Shown here: piece by piece, positions 16,131-23,923 of the stretch
Layout of the letters: each line of letters opens with the position of its first letter
Position numbering within the stretch: the stretch's first letter is position 1
Assembly (NCBI GenBank): GCA_002345625.1
Contig: DDWE01000010.1
Coordinates: 1-48,346, forward strand
DNA from: Desulfuromonadaceae bacterium UBA2294
GTDB taxonomy: Bacteria > Desulfobacterota > Desulfuromonadia > Desulfuromonadales > UBA2294
Length of the DNA: 48,346 bases
Direction of reading: 5' to 3'
The notes under the pieces: model-generated
What the model was told of the DNA's origin: nothing
The model's input: only the letters and a program-made list of their open reading frames with translations
Database searches by the model: none
Made by a program: the position numbers and the translations under genes

Positions 16131-16808
16131 TCAATCGGCATAAGCGATCGGATCGGTACTTCCGGCTTCGGCAAACCCCTTCAGGCGCAAGCGGCAGGAG
16201 TCGCAGCGTCCGCAGGCAAGACCGGCCGTGGTCGGATCGTAGCAGGAGTGGGTCAGGCCGAAATCGACCTTGTGCTCAAGCCCGCAGCGGACGATGTCAG
16301 CCTTGGTCATCTGCTGCAGCGGCGCGTGGATACGAAACGCACCCCGCTCGACACCGGCCCGGGTGGCAAGGTTGGCCACCTGTTCGAAGGCGGCAATAAA
16401 CTCCGGCCGGCAATCGGGATAGCCGGAATAATCGAGGGCATTGACCCCGATGTAGATATCGAACGCGCCCAGCACCTCCGCCCAGGCCAGAGCGAAGGAG
16501 AGAAAGACTGTGTTGCGGGCCGGGACATAGGTGACCGGGATGTCATCAGCATCGGGCCGGTCCTTCGGCACCGCGACTTCGCTGGTCAGGGCGCTACCGC
16601 CAAACTGGCGCAGATCGATACGGACCACCCGGTGCTCAACGGCGCCGACCTGCGGGGCATAAGCCCGGGCGCGCTCAAGTTCAAGAATATGCCGCTGGCC
16701 ATAATCGAAACTTAGAGCGTAGGGGGCAAACCCTTCTGAGCGGGCGATGGCCAGACAGGTGGTGGAATCGAGGCCTCCGCTGTAGAGCACAACAGCTTTT
16801 TTTGTCAT
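16131..16808 (-). CDS. queC: 7-cyano-7-deazaguanine (preQ0) synthase QueC
   Basis: QueC makes preQ0 from 7-carboxy-7-deazaguanine with ammonia and ATP, for queuosine in tRNA. The 225-residue protein has the PP-loop VVLYSGGLDSTTCLA (about 6-20), YVPARNTVFLSFALAWAE and YSGYPDCRPEFIAAFEQ. The zinc site at the C-terminus is HSCYDPTTAGLACGRCDSC, with four Cys. Its ATG overlaps the pyk stop (ATGA, 16808-16805). The presence of folE2 immediately downstream supports a queuosine role; queD and queE are not in this window. Confidence 0.96.
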   Translation of the reverse strand: MTKKAVVLYSGGLDSTTCLAIARSEGFAPYALSFDYGQRHILELERARAYAPQVGAVEHRVVRIDLRQFGGSALTSEVAVPKDRPDADDIPVTYVPARNTVFLSFALAWAEVLGAFDIYIGVNALDYSGYPDCRPEFIAAFEQVANLATRAGVERGAFRIHAPLQQMTKADIVRCGLEHKVDFGLTHSCYDPTTAGLACGRCDSCRLRLKGFAEAGSTDPIAYAD

Positions 16809-18262
16809 GGTCCGTACACCTCGAAAAAAGGGCTGGTGCCGAGTCGATGCACCTTCATCAGGTTAGTGGTGCCGGCATCGGAGACCGGACTGCCCATGGT
16901 GATGACGACAACGTCACCGCGCTGCAGCACGCCCGCTTCGAGAACCGCCTTCTCAACGGCGAGAATCTGGGCCTCGGTATCGCCCTCAATATCGACTCGA
17001 ATCGAACGCACACCGCGGTACAGGGCGAGCCGGCGCCGCACGGCCTGACTCGGAGTCACGGCGAAGACCGGCAGATTCGGCCGGTGTTTGGCCACCAGCG
17101 CCGCCGTGCTGCCGGTCTGGGTGAATGCAAGAATGGCCGCCGCTCCGACCATTTCGGCGACGCGGCAGGCAGCCTGACCGATCGCTTCCGGCAAGCGTTT
17201 GAAGCTTCCGACTTCGCCCAGATCCTGAAACAGTTGCCGGCTCAGATGCGGATCGGCCTCGACATCACCGGCGACCCGAACCATGAGCTGCACCGCCTCG
17301 ATCGGATAATCGCCAGAAGCGGTTTCAGCCGATAACATTACTGCATCAGTGCCATCGAGTATGGCATTGGCGACATCGGAAGTCTCCGCCCGGGTCGGAC
17401 GCGGATTGACGATCATGCTCTCCAGCATCTGGGTGGCGGTAATAACCGGCTTGCCGGCCGCATTGCACAGACGAATGATCCGTTTCTGGATCAGCGGTAC
17501 CTTTTCCGGCTGAATCTCAACGCCGAGGTCGCCACGGGCGACCATAATACCGTCTGATACGGCGAGTATCGCCGCAAAATTTGTCACCGCTTCCGGCTTC
17601 TCTATTTTTGCCACAACCTTGATCGAAGACTTCTCGGCATACAGCCTTGCTTTGAGATCGGAAACATCGGTCGCGGTTCGGACGAAGGAGAGGGCGATGT
17701 AATCGACCTCCTCTGCGATGCAAAAAGCCAGATCATCGAGATCCTTTTCGGTCAGCGACGGTGCCGAAACATCAACTCCGGGGAGATTAATCCCCTTGTT
17801 GTTCTTGAGGATGCCGCCAACAACAACCCGACAGTGAACCTTTCGGTCGACACAGGCCTCAACTTCCAGTTCGAGCAGGCCGTCATCGAGCAGAATCGGG
17901 TCACCGGGATGGACATCATCCGGCAGACTGGCATAGGTGGTCGGGATGACTCCCGGCGCAACCGCCTCCTCGGGCATGATCGTCACCCGCTCACCGACGG
18001 TCAAAAGCATCGATCCCCCCGGCAAACGACCGACTCGGATTTTCGGCCCTTGCAAGTCGCCGAGAATCGCCACCGCCTGCTGGCGACGCTTCGACACGGC
18101 GCGTATCCGGCGGATCACTTCGCTTTTGTGGCTCTGCTCGCCATGGGAGAAGTTGAGTCTGAAGACATCGGCGCCGGCGGCCATCAAGGCGTCAAGTCGT
18201 TCTTCACTGTCACTGGAGGGGCCAACGGTTGCAACAATCTTGGTCTGTCGGTATGTCTGCAT
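16805..18262 (-). CDS. pyk: Pyruvate kinase
   Basis: This enzyme converts phosphoenolpyruvate and ADP to pyruvate and ATP, the last step of glycolysis. The protein has 485 residues, typical of bacterial forms. Visible features are KIVATVGPSSDS at the N-terminus, VFRLNFSHG, VVAKIEKPEAVTNF with the catalytic Lys, DGIMVARGDLGVEI with metal ligands, and AVMLSAETASGDYP. The C-terminal domain ends with a regulatory-type fold (RSIRVDIEGDTEAQIL). It is the first clear gene of a run continuing through queC, folE2 and the tol genes, with a 4-nt overlap to queC. Confidence 0.97.
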   Translation of the reverse strand: MQTYRQTKIVATVGPSSDSEERLDALMAAGADVFRLNFSHGEQSHKSEVIRRIRAVSKRRQQAVAILGDLQGPKIRVGRLPGGSMLLTVGERVTIMPEEAVAPGVIPTTYASLPDDVHPGDPILLDDGLLELEVEACVDRKVHCRVVVGGILKNNKGINLPGVDVSAPSLTEKDLDDLAFCIAEEVDYIALSFVRTATDVSDLKARLYAEKSSIKVVAKIEKPEAVTNFAAILAVSDGIMVARGDLGVEIQPEKVPLIQKRIIRLCNAAGKPVITATQMLESMIVNPRPTRAETSDVANAILDGTDAVMLSAETASGDYPIEAVQLMVRVAGDVEADPHLSRQLFQDLGEVGSFKRLPEAIGQAACRVAEMVGAAAILAFTQTGSTAALVAKHRPNLPVFAVTPSQAVRRRLALYRGVRSIRVDIEGDTEAQILAVEKAVLEAGVLQRGDVVVITMGSPVSDAGTTNLMKVHRLGTSPFFEVYGP

Positions 18263-18323
18263 AAGCCTTTTGTGCTCTTCGCGGATAAGTCATCCCGCAA
18301 ACGCGGTTGTGGAGGGAACCGCC

Positions 18324-18662
18324 TCAACGCGGTTGATGCTGATAGGTGCCTGAGTAGTCGCGGTGCCGACTGTCCGGCTCCCGATGACAACGAAAGCAGG
18401 GCTGGTCTTTGGTCAACGTCGGCTGCTCATGTCCCGGGGCGGTTGGCGGGGCGACCGAAGCAGGCTGTTGCCACGGAACCCGGCCGGTCTCGTCGCTCAG
18501 ATTGGGGGGCTGGTAGGCAACCTGCCAATCGCCGGAGATGGTCTGGTGGTGACAGGCGCCGCACCCTTCCGGAGTCGGGATTTCGTGCCAAGCCGTCCAC
18601 ATGGCACATCCGGCCAGAAGAACCGTCCCAGCGATTGCCAGTTTTTGCGGAAGCCGAATCAA
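18324..18662 (-). CDS. Small diheme c-type cytochrome, predicted lipoprotein
   Basis: A 112-residue exported protein with two heme-binding CXXCH motifs, CGACH (about 34-38) and CFRCH (about 89-93). The N-terminal segment KLAIAGTVLLAGC is a signal with a possible lipobox (Cys19), so it may be membrane-anchored on the periplasmic or outer face. The region between the hemes is Pro/Gln-rich. Such small multiheme proteins are common in metal- and sulfur-reducing Desulfuromonadota, where they carry electrons outward; the partner here is unknown. The start is TTG (18662-18660), backed by AAAGGA 9 nt upstream. It lies 61 nt upstream of pyk and divergent from the PBP1A gene. Confidence 0.85.
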   Translation of the reverse strand: MIRLPQKLAIAGTVLLAGCAMWTAWHEIPTPEGCGACHHQTISGDWQVAYQPPNLSDETGRVPWQQPASVAPPTAPGHEQPTLTKDQPCFRCHREPDSRHRDYSGTYQHQPR

Positions 18663-18671
18663 GGCGATTAT

Positions 18672-18714
18672 CCTTTCCGGCCTGAGCCCTCTTTGCAGAG
18701 CTGCGCCGGCTCAA
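18672..18714 (-). promoter_or_regulatory. Structured 5' leader of the cytochrome gene
   Basis: The short leader can form GAGCC...GGCTC around an inner CTCT-GCAA-AGAG hairpin with a GNRA tetraloop. Alternatively CCGGC can pair with the GCCGG just before the AAAGGA ribosome binding site. Two exclusive folds next to the start suggest control of translation. No known riboswitch class was recognised, and it is too short for a c-di-GMP-I riboswitch. Confidence 0.3.
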
Positions 18715-18741
18715 ATATAGCACAGCACCCGGGCGGTACAA
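18714..18741 (-). promoter_or_regulatory. Possible promoter of the cytochrome gene
   Basis: On the minus strand TTGTAC and TATATT are 16 nt apart, ending about 52 nt before the TTG start of the cytochrome. The -10 matches 5 of 6 consensus bases; the -35 is weak. Confidence 0.35.
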
Positions 18742-18788
18742 GTAAAATCATTGCCTGAAAAGAGCTGTCTGTGCTACGTTGCGGCGTT

Positions 18789-21230
18789 ATGGAACCGACA
18801 TCTCTACCCCAACCTACCCCGCCAAACGGGATTCTGCGCCGCATCCTCCGCTGGGTGTTGATCACCGTTGTTGCTGGCAGCTTTTTGTCGTTCGCACTGC
18901 TGGTCGGCGCTTACCTTTACGTCGCGGGAGACCTGCCGCGCGTCGACACCCTGGCTGACTACCACCCGCCGGTCATTACCCGCGTGCTGTCGGACGAAGG
19001 TGCGGTCATCGCCGAATTTGCACGTGAACGACGCATCGTTGTGCCGGTTGAACGTCTTCCGGAAACACTGATCCAGGCTTTTGTTGCCGCCGAGGATTCT
19101 AATTTTTTCCAGCACAGCGGCATCGATTTTATCTCCATCCTCCGCGCGGCCTTAAAAAACCTCAAAGCCGGCGGTATTGTCCAGGGCGGCAGTACCATTA
19201 CCCAACAGGTCGCAAAGAGTCTTCTGCTCACACCGGAGAAGAAGTTTGAGCGTAAGTTTAAAGAAGCCATTCTTGCCTGGCGCATGGAAAATGCCCTGAC
19301 CAAGCGCGACATCCTCTACCTCTATCTTAACCAGATTTACCTCGGCCACCGTGCTTATGGTGTGCAGGCCGCGGCCGAAAACTATTTCGACAAAAATGTT
19401 GAAGACCTGACCCTCGCCGAGTGCTCCATTCTCGCCGGGTTGCCTCAGGCACCATCACGCTACTCCCCGTTTCGGCACTTCGCCCGGGCCAAGGAGCGCC
19501 AGAAGTATGTTCTGAAGCGCATGGTTGATGAGGGATACATCACCCTGGTGGCTGCCGATGCCGCTTTCGCTGAAGAGTTGACCATCCGGCCACGTATTAA
19601 TGCCCACATCGCCCAAGCCTATTATTTTACCGAGCAGGTGCGTCGCTATCTGGAGGAGACCTATGGTCAGGAGACTCTGGAGACCGCCGGCCTGACCGTC
19701 TACACTTCCATGAGTGTCGCCATGCAGCAGGCGGCACAGACCGCGGTACGGGAAAACCTGCACGATCACGACAAGCGTATCGGCTTCCGCGGCCCTGAAC
19801 AGGTGCTGAGCGCAGCCGATGCTGAGGCCTATCTGGCCGAACAGACCCTGACCCTGCGCGAGCAGCCGTTTCAGGTCGGCGATCTGGTTCATGCCGTTCT
19901 GACCGGTGCTGACGACACCGATCTGCTGTTGCGCATCGGACCTTACACAGGCCACCTGCCACGTAGTGGCGCTGAGTGGGCCGGGACCTTACGGGTCGTC
20001 GGGAACGCGGTTGCTCCAACCCGAAAACCGGAGAGTACGGTCAAAAACCTGCCGGAAGGCTCACTGCTGCTCACCCGCGTCATCGCCTTTGAAGATGATG
20101 GCCGTCTGCTCCTCGCCCTGGAACAGGCTCCGCTGGCACAGGGGGCACTGGTGGCTCTCGAACCACAGACCGGTCTGGTCAAAGCCATGGTCGGCGGCTA
20201 CGATTTTCTGCAGAGTCAGTTCAACCGTGTTCTGCAGGCACGACGTCTCCCCGGTTCGGCGATCAAACCATTGATTTACGCTGCCGCCCTCGATAAGGGA
20301 TACACACCGGCAACGGTCATTCTTGATACACCGTTGATCTACAAGGAGACCTCCGAAGCCGGGCTGCAGACCGAATGGAAACCGAAAAACTATTCGGATA
20401 AATTCTATGGCGCCACCTCAGTTCGAACTGCTCTGGCCAAATCGCACAACGTCATCACGATCAAGATCCTTGAGGACATCGGTGTCGGCTACACAACAAA
20501 CTATATTCACAAGCTCGGTGTCACGTCACCGATGAATCGCGATTTGACCCTTGCCCTTGGTTCTTCGGCCCTCACCCCGCTCGAGCTGGCAACTGCTTAC
20601 ACCGTCTTTGCCAACGGCGGCATCCGCATCCGCCCTTCGTATGTCGTCAAGGTTGTGGACCGCGACGGGCGCATTCTGGAGTCGATCGATCCGGCCGACT
20701 TTCCTGACGGGGTTGGCCCCGGCCAGCGCCTGATCGGCTTGGAGCGTGAACGGGTTATTTCACCTGCCACCGCCTGTCTGGTCACCAACCTCCTGGAAAG
20801 CGTCGTTCAGCACGGAACCGGCTTTCGTGCCAAAAAACTCGATCGCCCGGTTTCCGCTAAAACGGGCACCACCAATGATCTCAAGGATGCCTGGTTTGCC
20901 GGTTATGTACCACAACTGGCAGCGGTCTCCTGGGTCGGTTATGATCAGGAGCGCCCTCTGGGGGACAGTGAAACCGGCTCCCGAGCCGCCGCACCGGCCT
21001 GGGTCGCTTTTATGCAAGAAGCACTAAAGGATATCCCCCCAACCAACTTTCCCATCCCAGATCAGATGGAGTTCTATCCGGTCGACCCCAAAACCGGCCT
21101 GCTCGCGCCAGAAGACAGCCCGACGGCCTCCATCGAAATCTTTGCCCCCGGCACGGCACCGACCCGTTACGCACTCGACGAAAAGCAACCGAAGGGCCGC
21201 GATTTTTTCCGTCTCGACCTGGAGGAGTGA
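18789..21230 (+). CDS. mrcA: Penicillin-binding protein 1A (bifunctional transglycosylase-transpeptidase)
   Basis: This class A PBP polymerises and cross-links peptidoglycan in the periplasm. It has 813 residues from the ATG chosen; a GTG at 18771 would add six. A membrane anchor lies at about 19-47. The GT51 domain has EDSNFFQHSGIDF, GGSTITQQVAKSLLL and NQIYLGHRAYGVQAAAENYF. The transpeptidase domain has LPGSAIKPLIY (SXXK), AKSHN (SXN) and SAKTGTTND (KTG). An OB-like insert lies between the domains, as is usual for PBP1A. It is transcribed alone, convergent with nth, with a shared terminator 22 nt downstream. Confidence 0.95.
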   Translation: MEPTSLPQPTPPNGILRRILRWVLITVVAGSFLSFALLVGAYLYVAGDLPRVDTLADYHPPVITRVLSDEGAVIAEFARERRIVVPVERLPETLIQAFVAAEDSNFFQHSGIDFISILRAALKNLKAGGIVQGGSTITQQVAKSLLLTPEKKFERKFKEAILAWRMENALTKRDILYLYLNQIYLGHRAYGVQAAAENYFDKNVEDLTLAECSILAGLPQAPSRYSPFRHFARAKERQKYVLKRMVDEGYITLVAADAAFAEELTIRPRINAHIAQAYYFTEQVRRYLEETYGQETLETAGLTVYTSMSVAMQQAAQTAVRENLHDHDKRIGFRGPEQVLSAADAEAYLAEQTLTLREQPFQVGDLVHAVLTGADDTDLLLRIGPYTGHLPRSGAEWAGTLRVVGNAVAPTRKPESTVKNLPEGSLLLTRVIAFEDDGRLLLALEQAPLAQGALVALEPQTGLVKAMVGGYDFLQSQFNRVLQARRLPGSAIKPLIYAAALDKGYTPATVILDTPLIYKETSEAGLQTEWKPKNYSDKFYGATSVRTALAKSHNVITIKILEDIGVGYTTNYIHKLGVTSPMNRDLTLALGSSALTPLELATAYTVFANGGIRIRPSYVVKVVDRDGRILESIDPADFPDGVGPGQRLIGLERERVISPATACLVTNLLESVVQHGTGFRAKKLDRPVSAKTGTTNDLKDAWFAGYVPQLAAVSWVGYDQERPLGDSETGSRAAAPAWVAFMQEALKDIPPTNFPIPDQMEFYPVDPKTGLLAPEDSPTASIEIFAPGTAPTRYALDEKQPKGRDFFRLDLEE

Positions 21231-21252
21231 CAGCAAGACTGTAACGTGTCTC

Positions 21253-21284
21253 AAAAAAGCCCTGCCAGATGGCAGGGCTTTTTT
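21253..21284. terminator. Bidirectional intrinsic terminator between PBP1A gene and nth
   Basis: AAAAAAGCCCTGCC (21253-21266) pairs perfectly with 21271-21284 around a 4-nt loop, giving T-runs on both strands. It lies 22 nt after the PBP1A stop and about 90 nt after the end of nth, so it suits both converging transcripts. Confidence 0.92.
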
Positions 21285-21372
21285 ATCGTCGTGAGCCGGA
21301 TGCGAACAGGCGATGTGCTGTTTCTTCAGCAACCGTTCTGCGCACCTTGTCCACATCTGTGCAGTTGCCAGC

Positions 21373-22008
21373 TTAACGCGATCTTGTCACCCCCCGCCGC
21401 GGGCAGACGTCCTCGACCGGACAGCGCGAGCACTCCGGCGTCGGTGCCTTGCAACAGGCACGCCCGTGCGCGATCAGCGTATGGCCGGCCTCGGTCCAGC
21501 CCGCTTTCGGCAACAGCTTGCACAGATCTTCCTCTATGCGCACCGGGTCGGTCGCTTTGGTCCAACCGAGTCGAAAAGCGATGCGCTTGACGTGGGTGTC
21601 GACAACCATACCGGGGGTGGCAAAGACGTTACCGAGGACGACGTTGGCGGTCTTACGACCGACGCCGGGCAAGGCAACCAGCTCCTCCAGGGTGCGTGGC
21701 ACTGCACCGTTATGTTGCTCGACCAGAGCAACTGCGCAGGCAATCAGATTGCGCGCCTTATTATGAAAAAAACCTGTGCTGCGGATCAACTCTTCGACTG
21801 CGATTTGATCGGCAAACGCCAGCGCGTTCGGGTCAGGATAGGCAGTAAATAGTGCCGGCGTGACCAGGTTAACGCGAACATCGGTACACTGGGCGGACAG
21901 GATGGTGGCGACGAGTAACTGGTAGGGGTCAGTGTAGTGCAGCGCGCAGTTGGCGCCGGGGTAGGCAGCCATCAAGCGGTTCAAAACCGCAGACGGTTTA
22001 ACCTTCAC
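21373..22008 (-). CDS. nth: Endonuclease III (DNA glycosylase/AP lyase)
   Basis: Nth removes oxidised pyrimidines and nicks the abasic site in base excision repair. It has 211 residues, the normal length. The helix-hairpin-helix LPGVGRKTANVVLG holds the catalytic Lys119, and VDTHVKR holds the catalytic Asp137. The [4Fe-4S] cluster motif C186-X6-C193-X2-C196-X5-C202 is intact. The start is GTG (22008-22006) with GGAGG upstream inside the previous gene. It overlaps the end of the macro-domain gene by 11 nt, so it is the last gene of a coupled trio. Confidence 0.96.
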   Translation of the reverse strand: MKVKPSAVLNRLMAAYPGANCALHYTDPYQLLVATILSAQCTDVRVNLVTPALFTAYPDPNALAFADQIAVEELIRSTGFFHNKARNLIACAVALVEQHNGAVPRTLEELVALPGVGRKTANVVLGNVFATPGMVVDTHVKRIAFRLGWTKATDPVRIEEDLCKLLPKAGWTEAGHTLIAHGRACCKAPTPECSRCPVEDVCPRRGVTRSR

Positions 22009-22558
22009 ACCCCAGATCCTCCGCAGTTTTCCGTCTCAATTCGGTGGCGAAGACTGCATAATCGGCAGGCGTAAACAGGCAGAAACGGATTTCCGTCAGC
22101 AGACCGCGACGTGCCTGCTTCCGGGCTTCAGTCAACATGATTCGAGCTGCTTGAATAATTGGGAAACCAAAAACTCCCGTTGCCAATGCCGGCAAGCTGA
22201 TGCTCTTCAGCCCGTGCGTTACAGCCAGTTCGAGACTGGCATTCACCGCGCTGGCCAGTTTCACTTCCGCATCGACTTCCCCCTGACGCGGGCCGACGGC
22301 ATGGATAACAAAGCGCGACCGAAGATGACCGGCACCGGTGATGACGGCGCTGCCAACCGGTGTGCCGCCTATTCGGTCACACTCCTGCTGAATCGCTGCT
22401 CCGCCCTTGCTCCGGATGGCGCCGGCGACTCCGGCGCCGAGCTGCAGTTCACTGTTGGCGGCATTGACGATGGCATCGGTCGCCTGTTCGGTAATATCGC
22501 CGCAACAAAGAATAATACGGCAGCTGCCAATGATCTTTGCACAGTGTAATTCAGCCAT
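21998..22558 (-). CDS. Macro-domain (ADP-ribose-binding) protein
   Basis: A 186-residue cytoplasmic protein made almost entirely of a macro domain. Seen are GDITEQATDAIVNAANSEL (about 20-38), LGAGVAGAIRSKGGAAIQQEC, GSAVITGAGHLRSRFVIHAVGP and ISLPALATGVFGFP. These match the MacroD/YmdB type that hydrolyses O-acetyl-ADP-ribose or removes ADP-ribose from proteins or nucleic acids. The Asn-Ala-Ala-Asn motif and the Gly-rich loop suggest an active enzyme. The ATG at 22558 is preferred over TTG 22564 because GGAG lies 7 nt before it. It overlaps the EEP-fold gene by 8 nt and nth by 11 nt. Confidence 0.93.
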   Translation of the reverse strand: MAELHCAKIIGSCRIILCCGDITEQATDAIVNAANSELQLGAGVAGAIRSKGGAAIQQECDRIGGTPVGSAVITGAGHLRSRFVIHAVGPRQGEVDAEVKLASAVNASLELAVTHGLKSISLPALATGVFGFPIIQAARIMLTEARKQARRGLLTEIRFCLFTPADYAVFATELRRKTAEDLGCEG

Positions 22559-23288
22559 GTGCAATCTCCATGCGTCCGGCCTTCATCGGCTTGCGCTGAC
22601 GCAGATAAAGACGGGGATCGGCGATCTGGAGCGTAAAAATAACCGGCAGGTGCTGGGAGGCTTTGCGGGTCAGGGAGGAATGGACGATGCTGACATCGAG
22701 AATGTTCAGTCCGTTGTAGGCATAGCCCCGGTCGCGACCAAACAGTGGCATCTGCGCCGGGTAGGTCCCACTGAACCAAGGGCGGGGCGCCCGCTGCAGC
22801 ATGACGGCGAGACTGAAATTCCCAGCTCCCCACCAGTGGTCGGCAAAGTCGCCGCAGATCAGGGTCGGGCAGACCAGAGAACGGCTACTGAGAAAATCGG
22901 AGCCGAGCAAGGTGCCGATCTGGAGTTGGCGCGGTCCGGCAGCCGACGCCAGACGCACATTGAGCAGATGCAGGCGCTGACCGTGCTTTTCGAAGTCGGC
23001 GCGCTGGCAGTAACCACCCTCTCCAAGGTCAAACTCGCGGACCCCGCTCAACGGGTAATAAGAGAGAAAACCGACCCCGTTTTCCTGGGTTCCACCCCAG
23101 CAGCGCATCCCCAGTTCGGCGGCAAGGTGCTGGAGCTGGCCACTGTCACCGTTGCCACCAACATCCTGCAATGCGACAATATCCGGAGCACTGGCAGCAA
23201 TCACTGCGGCTGCCCTTTCCGGCTGACACAGATGATCGCTACCGATACCACCATTAATATTGTAGGTCATGACGCGGACGCTGATCAT
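22551..23288 (-). CDS. Endonuclease/exonuclease/phosphatase-fold protein with altered catalytic residues
   Basis: A complete 245-residue frame with the EEP (exonuclease III/DNase I-like) fold. The opening VRVMTYNINGGIGS (with the catalytic Asn) and PDIVALQDVGG are clear. Several active-site positions differ from the usual pattern. LQE is LQD, NTHL is NVRL (His lost), GDFN is GDFA, and the final SDHLP is SQHLP (Asp to Gln). The GD aspartate and the last His remain. It may be inactive, a binding protein, or have changed specificity. It has no signal peptide, so it is probably cytoplasmic. It is translationally coupled to the macro-domain gene, whose ribosome binding site lies in its last codons. 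Confidence 0.8.
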   Translation of the reverse strand: MISVRVMTYNINGGIGSDHLCQPERAAAVIAASAPDIVALQDVGGNGDSGQLQHLAAELGMRCWGGTQENGVGFLSYYPLSGVREFDLGEGGYCQRADFEKHGQRLHLLNVRLASAAGPRQLQIGTLLGSDFLSSRSLVCPTLICGDFADHWWGAGNFSLAVMLQRAPRPWFSGTYPAQMPLFGRDRGYAYNGLNILDVSIVHSSLTRKASQHLPVIFTLQIADPRLYLRQRKPMKAGRMEIAHG

Positions 23289-23335
23289 CCGCAGCCCCCT
23301 TTGCCGGCAACAGGTTTTCGCTCACCAACAACGTG

Positions 23336-23911
23336 TTAAGGTGCGCGCCGGACACTTTCGATGATCACTTTGTCAACCGGAAGGTCGGCGAACACCATAT
23401 TACGTCGTTCGGTCTTAACAGAAACGATGCGATCCACAACGTCCATGCCCTCAATCACCTTGCCAAACACCGCATAACCGAAGCCTTGTGCGGTTTCATC
23501 TCGATGATCAAGAAAAGCGTTATCGACAACGTTGATAAAAAATTCACTGGTCGCGCTATTGACCACATTTGTTCGCGCCATGGAGATCGTACCGCGCAAA
23601 TTACGCAACCCATTACCCGCTTCATTCTGGAGCGGATCATAACCCGGCTTTTTTTTCAAATCTGCGGTGAAGCCGCCACCCTGAATCATAAATCCGGGTA
23701 TCACCCGATGAAACACGGTCCCGTCATAGAAGCCGTCATCGACGTATCGCATAAAATTGGCTACGGATTTCGGCGCCTTCTGGGCATCAAGCTCGAGGAC
23801 GATACGGCCAAGGCTGGTCTGCATGATGACTTTATTTTGTGAATTGACTGTCGCTTGGGTGCATGCCGACAAGGCAATTGACAGAATCAGGATACTGAAT
23901 ATTCTCTTCAT
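23336..23911 (-). CDS. Cyclophilin-type peptidyl-prolyl isomerase, predicted lipoprotein
   Basis: The enzyme speeds cis-trans isomerisation of proline bonds during folding. It has 191 residues. The N-terminal signal MKRIFSILILSIALSAC ends in a lipobox (Cys17), so the protein is probably anchored in the periplasm. The cyclophilin domain (about 27-188) has APKSVANFMRYVDDGFYDGT, VFHRVIPGFMIQGGG, and GTISMAR with SATSEFFINV; the catalytic Arg in FHRV is present. It is the short PpiA-like type. It starts with ATG after AAGGAA and lies 12 nt after gpsA. Confidence 0.93.
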   Translation of the reverse strand: MKRIFSILILSIALSACTQATVNSQNKVIMQTSLGRIVLELDAQKAPKSVANFMRYVDDGFYDGTVFHRVIPGFMIQGGGFTADLKKKPGYDPLQNEAGNGLRNLRGTISMARTNVVNSATSEFFINVVDNAFLDHRDETAQGFGYAVFGKVIEGMDVVDRIVSVKTERRNMVFADLPVDKVIIESVRRAP

Positions 23912-23923
23912 GCGCTTTCCTTC

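Noticed and set aside
18663..18741. A c-di-GMP-I (GEMM) riboswitch before the cytochrome gene
   Set aside because: Some motif-like bits (GCAAAGAG, GGCCGG) are present, but the leader is about 50 nt and lacks the two-stem layout and receptor loop of that class.
22407..23339. A 310-codon plus-strand frame opposite the EEP and macro-domain genes
   Set aside because: It has no recognisable domain. The minus-strand genes have matching family motifs, overlapping starts and ribosome binding sites.
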